DNA of 64,000 nt, from positions 24,872,688 through 24,936,687 of the forward strand of contig OZ021732.1 of NCBI GenBank assembly GCA_963978545.1. The letters are read 5' to 3'. This document shows positions 56,711 to 64,000 of the stretch, in pieces (the first letter of the stretch is position 1; each line of letters opens with the position of its first letter). The position numbers and the translations under genes were made by a program. The notes under the pieces are model-generated. The model did no database searches and was not told the origin of the DNA. It saw only the letters and a program-made list of their open reading frames with translations. Source of the stretch: Linyphia triangularis (Eukaryota > Arthropoda > Arachnida > Araneae > Linyphiidae).

Positions 56711-57659
56711 TATATATATAAGAATGACTATAATATAACGGATATTCATCAAAACTTTGTCGGATTGTTTTCTTTTTTGTCAAAAACTTCATTCGCAAAA
56801 ATTCAGTCTACAAACTTGATTTTTTAAATCCTGAACGTGCCACATTACCAAATGGCATGAAATTTCGAACTGGAGTAGTTTTAGTGTTCTTCTTCTTCAC
56901 AAATAACTTTTTCATGGTCTAAATTGTATATACACAAAAATTAAAGCTTCTAAACAGGTTCAATTTAATTCAGGTTGTTTAGTAATTTGAAAAATAATGC
57001 ATAACTCAGAACATTGAAAATTTATATCTGTGGTCATTTTGGTTTGAAGAACTTACAAAATAAAGCTTTTCAATCATGTACATTACTTATTTTGACAAAT
57101 CAGTCATCTTACACAACTTTAAAAAACCCAGTATCAGTAGATCATTTACATTTGCTGATACAAACTTTGTAAATAGAACAGCTAAAATGTTCGAGGCTGG
57201 TTGCTTTTTCGTTTTTAAGTACAGCATAAAAATAAATGAAACTGCATATTTCCCCGACGTCATTTTTACTAAGGTAAAAAATGAATTTTCTTAAGAAAAG
57301 ACAAGATATAAACCTCTTAAACGCCAATAACATGAAGAGCTAAATTCAATTTCTTGAGCGTCATATCAAACAGCTGCGTTTGAGTACCATCAAATTGAGA
57401 TCTATTTTATCCATCAAGTTAGATAGAAAGAAAAAAATTAAAGACATTAAAGGGGCGATAAAGTTAGGATCTTCACCCTTTTCTTTATCAATTGCGGCAG
57501 TTTGAGGCTTCTTAAATATCTATCAGAGTTGGGGGAAAGGAATCCAGAGAAAAAAACTTAATCGAACAAAATGGATAGAAAAGGATAAGCGATTTAAAAC
57601 TGCATTGTGTGTGTGTGTGCTCGGAAAAATTCTGAAACCAAGGAGTTATTTTATATTTC
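56711..57659. other. no recognised feature
   Basis: AT-rich, with a short (TG)n near 57607. ORFs at 57076-57333 on both strands overlap and lack motifs. Confidence 0.45.
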
Positions 57660-57775
57660 TAAGAGCTGTGTGGCCAAGCGTTGCGATGGAAACTAGTAGG
57701 TACATGTATAGGCTCCATCTTCTCGAACTAGGCTCGTTTTGCTTGCTAAACGGTTCATTGCTACGCAAACTTAAA
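57660..57775 (+). repeat. dispersed repeat R6, copy 2
   Basis: gctgtgtggccaagcgttgc, ggctcgttttgcttgctaaa, cggttcattgctacgcaaac is related to 19128-19340. The overlapping 62-codon ORF is incidental. Confidence 0.4.
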
Positions 57776-57859
57776 TATATAGTATGTTCATAAAAGAATG
57801 TCCCAGTTATAAGTTTTAAGTGTATTTAATTTGTGTAATTTATACATATTACCGACAAT

Positions 57860-58320
57860 GTATGAAAAGTCGGCATTCTATAGAATACCTACGCATTTTA
57901 TGTAATGACCGGCTTTAAACAAAGTATATGAAATATGAGAATTATTATATACTTTCCTTAGGCATTTGTATTTATTACTTAGGCATTCTATAGAATGACA
58001 AATGCTCTTTAGACAAACTATGACAAAATGGTCATGATAAGACATTATATAGAATGGAATTCTATAAAATGCATTGACATTATATACAATGCCTAGGTAT
58101 ATAACACTTATCTTATTTCATAATTTGAGTAAAAACGCCCCAGGCCGAAATGAGATGTATTTCTTACTTTACCGGTTTGTGATTTAGCATTCTATAGAAT
58201 GCCTAGGCAATGTGTAAAATGTTTAATCGTTTCATACTTTGTCGGCCAGTTTTTGGTATTATGTACACCAAGGCAGTATATAACATGCTGGCATTAATAC
58301 ATTGACGGTAACATATACAC
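57860..58320. repeat. cluster of ATTCTATAGAAT palindromes, inverted layout
   Basis: ggcattctatagaat (57872), aggcattctatagaatga (57981), gcattctatagaatgcct (58188) and related forms such as cattatatagaatg and cattatatacaatgcctagg (58042-58105) recur. Flanking motifs (accggcttt.aacaaagtat at the left, atactttgtcggccag at the right) are in inverse orientation, so the cluster may be the interior of a TIR element whose ends I could not fix. Confidence 0.55.
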
Positions 58321-58360
58321 AAATATTTTATTACGAATTTAATAAATACAAGAAAACCTA

Positions 58361-58710
58361 GATTAGTCATCGATATAAATAAACAACTGGATAGACTGCT
58401 CCATTGTCAGTGCAAAGAAAAAAACGCGCCGGGGATTGCGAAGCTGGTGGGAAGGTTAACCAATCACAGTTTACTTTAATAGTTGGATGGAAATGCGAAA
58501 AACCTTGTAAAATGCTAGAGTATATATTTTTTTGCACATTATTACTAATTAAGGTCTACTATTGACATTTCTGCTGTGTACAACCCAAAATTTTATTTTC
58601 AATCCTCGGCAATCAGTATTTTTTATCCCACCAACGGCATCTGGCAACGGCCTCATTTTCCCAGCGTTAAGCAGTCTATCCAGTTGTTTATTTATATCGA
58701 TGAGATTAGT
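58361..58710. mobile_element. R5 MITE, about 350 bp with TIRs of about 38 bp
   Basis: Left tcgatataaataaacaactg, gatagactgct and the complementary right end (agcagtctatc, cagttgtttatttatatcga) form almost perfect TIRs. A partial second copy lies at 16666-16835. No coding sequence. The target duplication is not clear. Confidence 0.75.
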
Positions 58711-60239
58711 TTACCTTCAATTTGATTTATGATATGTTGTATATAGTCTAAATGAAACAGTTACACTGGAACATTCTTTCATATACACCCTGTACATATA
58801 ACTAAAGATTTCTTAAATATATTAGTAAGTAGAAACTATTCTTATGAAAAAGATAGTCGTAGAAAACAAAACAGCTGATTTAAATACATTTATACTATTC
58901 TGAAATGTACTTATTAATTCTTTATTGTTTTTCCGCTCAATATTTGCTAACTCTTTTAGGTTCCCTTTGAACGCTGTTTAGTCATGAATGCGTGGCTTGA
59001 ATAAATAATAAGTATCTTTATGTGTTTACTCTTCTAGTGGACCATCAATGGAAATCACACTCGGGGTGCTATTATTAGGCTCGAAATAGAGTATTTCTGA
59101 GTGAATCATTACCGATCATTTTAATGCATTGACTTTTCTTTTGTTTGTTAAAACTGAAAAAGAGTGACTTTCCAATGAGGATTAATACATTTTTCAATCG
59201 AAAAGCGGAAAGTTTTAGTTGAGAAATTTAATGCTCATTCATACAGGAGTTTCCTGCTTGATATTCGAGGCTTTTTAAATACAGTTTATTGAATTATTCA
59301 CACAGCATGACTTCAATTGGAGGAAATTTACCGAAGTAATATGTCGATTAACACATATTTTGAAATTCAAAGACAACCTTTTGTCCTATTTTTGTACTTC
59401 TACAAAGACAAACTTTTGTCCTTGTAGTTTCAATGAAAAGGTATTTAATGTGCATCTGTAAATCTTTTTTTTTTTTTTTTTTTTTTTTTTGTTTTTTTTT
59501 TTTGTTTAAACGTACCAGTCATAAAGGCTTTAAGAATTATTATTTTGAAAATATTAAATGAAATAAACTAATTTTCTATTCGCATTTTAAGATCAAGGTC
59601 CACTTGCATCATAGTATTTAAACATATTACGAAAACTTAAAATCGTAAAATCCTAAAACTCAATGTGCGTACTCAATACACTTCTTCACAATGCGTGTTG
59701 GTATTTATTTACAAGAATGCAATTGAGAGGGAGAGACATACAATTATTATATTATAGAAATTTATAAATGCGTTAGTATGTTAATTGATTATTTGATGAA
59801 AATAGTAGAAATAGCAGATGGCAAGACAACAATTTGAAGAAGAAGAAAAAAAAAAAGAAAAAAACTCGTTTTTCGTCTTTATGAGCAAATTCTTTATTGG
59901 ATTGTTTACTAGGGAGGGTCGCCATTGTATGCATTTATACAATTATATACAATAAATAAATTTTCGAAAAAAAAAATGCACAAATGAGAAACAATGTAAT
60001 ATTTAATAATTTACCATTATTATTAAACACCATAATTTAATAATTATAATGTTTACCGCTCATACATCAGTGACAGTCATTCGTCTACTTATTCACATCT
60101 TATTCTGCAACAAATCTTAGTCTGGGAAAAGAACTGACCAAATATCCGCTTCATTCGAAAACAAGGACACAACAAAAGAGAATCGCCTCCAGCCAACTTA
60201 AATCGAACAACAAAATAGTTTTCTGTACATACAGACATA
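58711..60239. other. no recognised gene; poly-T and poly-A tracts
   Basis: Contains long T tracts (about 59466-59501) and an A-rich tract near 59840. Nothing else was supported. Confidence 0.5.
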
Positions 60240-60425
60240 GAACACAAGACGAGAGCAATTTCGTTCTCTAACCCCGCAGTTCTTTTCCCTATGCCTCCGC
60301 CCCTGCTCGCAGGCCCCAGTTAACTAATCGGGCGGACGCCCTTCGCATACAGGCAGACGGGTCAGCGACCATATTAGGGCGGGATGAGGCAACCAGTCGG
60401 AAGGTCACTTGGGGTCGGCATGGAA
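60240..60425. other. isolated GC-rich island
   Basis: About 180 bp clearly richer in GC than its surroundings (for example ctatgcctccgcccctgctc, gcaggccccagttaac, gggcggacgcccttcgc, attagggcgggatgagg), with several CpG. There is no ORF of note and no match to other repeats here. It could be a promoter or first non-coding exon of an unseen gene, or an unrelated mobile fragment. Direction is unknown. Confidence 0.4.
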
Positions 60426-61845
60426 AAAAAGGCTCTCACTTCTCAGATAACGAAGAATGCGATCAAGTTGTCGATTTTTTATTTTTTATTTTAGAGAGTG
60501 AAATTGATTTAAGCCTAGTCCACTTTCTGTGATTTGTTTGTTGATAGAGGGTCATTGGTACATGGGAACGGATAAGGGAAATAAAAGGTTTTGTAGAAAA
60601 TATTGAAGGATGCCAAACGAATTGGAGCCAGATTTGTTTTAAAAAAATTGAATAAGTTATTCTGGGTTTTTTTTCTCGAAAGAATGTAAATTATTTTGAA
60701 AAGAAAAGCACCTCATTAGTGCTTAATCGTCAGCTAATGAGACTTTAATTGATTTTTCTAAAAATAATTTTAACATCGTTAGGCATTACGTCAGTGAGCA
60801 TTTCTTTTAAAAAAATGCACGCCCCTTTAATTTTTTTTTTTTTTTTTTTTTTTTTGTGAGTAGAAATAACTCTTTATTTTTAAATACAACAAACAAACCT
60901 GTTTTCATTACATTCCTTATTTCTTTCAATTCATTACTTTAAAATGTATGATTTATCGATTTTAAAGAAAACAGTCTCACCGTATATATATGTTTATAGA
61001 CAAATAACTCTCCAAAAATACAGTAGTAGAAAATTTTGTTTGAAAAATTTAGATTATATTTATCGAACTACATCTATTTAAAACCTGATAGAAAAGAATA
61101 ATTAATTTTGAGTCATATTGTTAGGTATACAAAATGTATTATAACACAGTATTTTTTTTTTTTTTTTTTTAAATTACATTTTAATTAAGAATATGCAATG
61201 TTATTAATTTTCAACTATAAATCAGGAATACAAATAACTACTACAATTTTAACGTAGCAGACTTTTAAGTTTCAATCATGAACTAAAAACCATTATTAGT
61301 TAAAGCAACAAAAAAATATATATATATTAAAAAAAAAATAATAATAATAATTAAAAAAATGATATTGTAAATATTTTATATCACATACAAACACAGTAAA
61401 ATGAAAACACAAGGCCAATGCTAAGGATGTATGCGTTATAAATAAAAAATAATTTAATGCAGGGGAAACACGCCATTAAGTTTAATGCGTTTATCCCAAC
61501 ATTTAGACATTTTTCCATAAACTTTAAATACTACATAGCATAAGGAAAATTAACGTTATTTAAAAGGTTAAGTTTTCCCATTAAAAAAGACTCATAACAA
61601 CAAAAATGCGGCAACAATATTCTTCTAATTTCACGCTCCGAGTAGCAAAAACACTACCGCGGACGTTGTTAGTTGCTTTCATTACTCTCATAAAAAGAAT
61701 GTTATTCGGCAGAAGAGATTAGAAAAAAGATTCTTTCTTCGTGATTTACAAAATGAATTTTTGGTTAGAAAATACGCGTAGATTTTAATTGGACACAAGC
61801 GCGGATCGAGAGCGGTCTGTTAGAGCTGTAACATCGATGTTGTAG
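60426..61845. other. no recognised gene; poly-T tracts
   Basis: Long T tracts near 60830-60855 and 61152-61170, otherwise AT-rich without a supportable feature. Confidence 0.5.
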
Positions 61846-62222
61846 CATCGAAAAACCCGTGTAGAAATGTAATGTTCGTGGCTTGTTGATGAAATTTCGG
61901 AAACTATCCGGCCGATTGTCATGAAATTTGAATGACATATTCTTCATAGTTATAGCTATAGCGCATATCATCAGATTTTTGATATTCGCGAAAATAACAA
62001 AATGGCACACGTTTTTCGAAAAAGTAAAAAAAAAACGCGTTTTTTTGCAGTTTTTTGTAAAAAAAAAATACTTCAAATCAAAATTTCAAAAATCTGATGA
62101 TATGCACTATAGCCATAACTATGAAGAATATGTCATTCAAATTTCATGACAATCGGCCGGATAGTTTCCGAAATTTCATCAACAAGCCACGAACATTACA
62201 TTTCTACACGGGTTTTTCGATG
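61846..62222. mobile_element. young 377-bp foldback element
   Basis: Arms 61846-61983 and 62084-62222 are inverted copies with only about three or four differences by eye (for example tagctatagcgca against tggctatagtgca). A loop of about 100 bp is rich in A and T homopolymers. Ends are catcgaaaaacccg/cgggtttttcgatg. Neither the minus ORF (61765-62076) nor the plus ORF (61928-62149) is conserved coding sequence; both run across the arms. The high arm identity implies recent origin or arm conversion. Confidence 0.88.
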
Positions 62223-62279
62223 GTACTGTTTTATTATAATAATTGTTCAAAAAAATAATTTTTTTTTCTCTTGTACTTG

Positions 62280-62453
62280 GTTGTATTCAGATTATCTGGC
62301 GCCGTCAGCAACACGAGGGCTATAATGCGCCGTAACATTCGTCATTAGACAAGCCAACATACATTTACAAACACCCATGCCAACACGGGACTCGAACCCG
62401 CAACCTCGCGGTCTAGAAGCTAGCACGCTAACCACTATACCGTTTGGTCGGCT
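62280..62453 (-). mobile_element. tRNA-derived SINE-A, copy 6, full length
   Basis: Near-consensus SINE-A on the minus strand: tail complement gttgtattcagattatct at the left, then body, box B complement cgggactcgaacccgc, and head complement ending accgtttggtcggc. An 11-bp duplication, tcttgtacttg, flanks it (62269-62279 and 62454-62464). It shares the 2-base junction deletion (catgccaacacggg) with the copy at 29911. Confidence 0.96.
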
Positions 62454-62464
62454 TCTTGTACTTG

Positions 62465-63877
62465 AAAGATGTGTTTATTATATAGGATCCATTTTATCCC
62501 ATAATTGTTTGCAAGAATCCTCGAAAAAAAATCGCGAAAATAGCCTATTTTCGAGGTGCCTAAAGTGAGAAGACGCCTTAAGGTGTAAAAATGGTATAAA
62601 TCATGGCAAATGAGACAAGTCGGTAGTCCATTTTTGTTTGGAATGAACGCATTCCTTATTACTATTTTCCCTCATCAATTTTTTCTTTACTTTTGACTAA
62701 GTTAATGCCATGTTTTTTCAATACAGTATTTCAAAAACAAAAATCACTTTAATAATTCGTGCAACAACGAAAAGTTTTACAGCGAATCGTTTTGTATTGA
62801 ATTTTTATTAAATAAATAGTTCTTGGTAGTTGTTATTTCACCAGAAAATTAAATTTTTTTATTTGATTAAACTTCTTTCTCTTCATGCTCCCTTTATTTA
62901 GTTTATTTTGTTTTCTTTACCCTTTTAACCCTACAATTTATTAACTGTCGAAGGAGACAATGGCCTCTAGCGTTGCCCTCTGAATCTACGACTGACTGGG
63001 CATCATGCATGTAACAAAGTGATGCATAATGCTCAATAAAAATGAACAACATTGGCTCAATTGCATTAACAAGTGTATTTGAATGTGCAACACAAACTAA
63101 AAAAGTTTTTTTTCCCCGTCATTCAATTTATTCATCAATTTTCTTCAGCTAAAATTATGAAAATGTAAAAACTGTGAGATAAAAACAAAGAGAAAGAAAC
63201 ATGATTGAATTGAACTGTTTATAGTAATTGCAATGCCGGTTCATCGTAAGCTCTACTAGCTTATTACTAAGTGAACCAAAGTTGGTAATTAGCTGCCAGG
63301 TTATCTACTACTATTATAAGAGCCTCGAAATAAAAAAATATATAAAAAAATAAAAAAATATATAAAAAAATACGTGTCCATTGTTATCAAGCATTTGTTG
63401 GCATTCATAACACAATTTTTTACAAAATTTCTTAAACAAGGAATAAACTTTCAAACATCCCGCTCAAAAACATCGAAATAGTGGGTTGAAAGTTGCACTT
63501 CCATTTTCTTTTGATTCTTTATTTTTCTTCTTGGTATGCTGAAAACATCAGTAAGCGTCGAATACTTAATTGCTCACTGTATTTATAACCCGCATCTTAT
63601 GTAATTTTTTCCTCAATGCAAAGCGTGATCAAAGCATTTAAGTTACAGTGAGAAAACAATTTTTTACAAAGGCTCTTAGAACTTAGAAACAATAAAATAT
63701 GCGTCAAGGTTTCGCAGATGCATATTTCATTATTTAAGGGTCAATTATTAAGGGGTGGAATAAGAAATGAGGTCGATGCCGTATGAGAAAGTGGGCGTAA
63801 CTCATTAATGACCAGAAGCTCATGGAAGAGATCTTCCATAATGGCCAGAGTTTCAGTTCAGACTATTCGTCCAATTT
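62465..63877. other. no recognised gene
   Basis: AT-rich, with a short local repeat of aaaaaatatataaaaaaat near 63335-63372. No ORF, RNA gene or repeat pair was supported. Confidence 0.5.
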
Positions 63878-64000
63878 TGAAATCCTTTAGTTTAATTCGA
63901 TTTTGTTTGTGTGTGGTGGGTAAATCTGTGGAGGGTTAAATAACCCACTAGCAGTAACCCAATTGAGGTGAAACTTGGCAGATAGACTTGTTGTCAATGA
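63878..64000 (-). repeat. dispersed repeat R1, 3' part, cut by the window end
   Basis: aaatcctttagtttaattcg, attttg, aacccactagcagtaaccca, gaaacttggcagatagac is the minus-strand R1 3' end and core, collinear with 28670-28800. It continues past the right edge. Confidence 0.7.

Noticed and set aside
61765..62149. ORFs of 103 and 73 codons
   Set aside because: They run through the inverted arms of a foldback element.

Overview
The window is AT-rich, gene-poor eukaryotic DNA with the texture of a large arthropod genome. Nothing in it looks bacterial, viral or organellar. The only intact, recognisable protein-coding gene is a single-exon, seven-transmembrane gustatory-receptor-like (7tm_7) gene on the minus strand at 40650-41822, and that family points to an arthropod. 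The dominant tRNA-derived SINE carries an antisense reading frame that I associate, from memory only, with spider assemblies. My best guess is therefore an arachnid, probably an araneomorph spider. That assignment is inference.

Layout. 0-8 kb: a candidate last exon of a membrane protein (minus strand, at the left edge), one arm of a foldback repeat, a 5'-truncated SINE, a tandem array of about 12 units of about 148 bp (3.7-5.4 kb), and a TTAA-flanked DNA element (5.57-7.02 kb). 8-19 kb: copies of three different tRNA-derived SINE families, a second foldback copy, several unnamed dispersed repeats (called R1, R2 and R5 here), and a small pogo-like MITE beside a (TA)n tract. 19.7-22.2 kb: two hAT-type elements, one with a perfect 8-bp target duplication and a decayed transposase C-terminus. 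26.5 kb: a 409-bp near-perfect palindrome. 28-34 kb: R1 copies, a SINE, and a three-layer nest (minisatellite, then a 2.55-kb transposon with 8-bp target duplications, then a SINE inside it). 34-40 kb: mostly featureless AT-rich DNA with weak transposon traces. 40-42 kb: a possible signal-peptide exon and the receptor gene. 44-50 kb: tandem duplications, an 800-bp foldback element, an R2 copy, a short hairpin, a possible solo LTR and an internally deleted Tc1 relic. 53-57 kb: a SINE and a complete but dead 2.58-kb mariner/Tc1-type element with TIRs of about 245 bp, sitting in a (TA)n tract. 57.8-64 kb: a cluster of an ATTCTATAGAAT palindrome, a MITE, an isolated GC-rich island at 60.24-60.42 kb, a very young 377-bp foldback, a SINE and a truncated R1 copy.

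There is no operon or pathway to describe. The biology is one chemoreceptor gene in a sea of DNA transposons, MITEs, foldbacks and SINEs, many with exact target duplications that allow relative dating. The observation most likely to be new is the 31228-33776 element. It pairs an uncharacterised multi-copy protein family with long TIRs and an exact 8-bp target duplication. All repeat-family names (SINE-A, B, C; R1-R6) are local labels made for this window. Stated homologies come from reading the sequence by eye, without any search.
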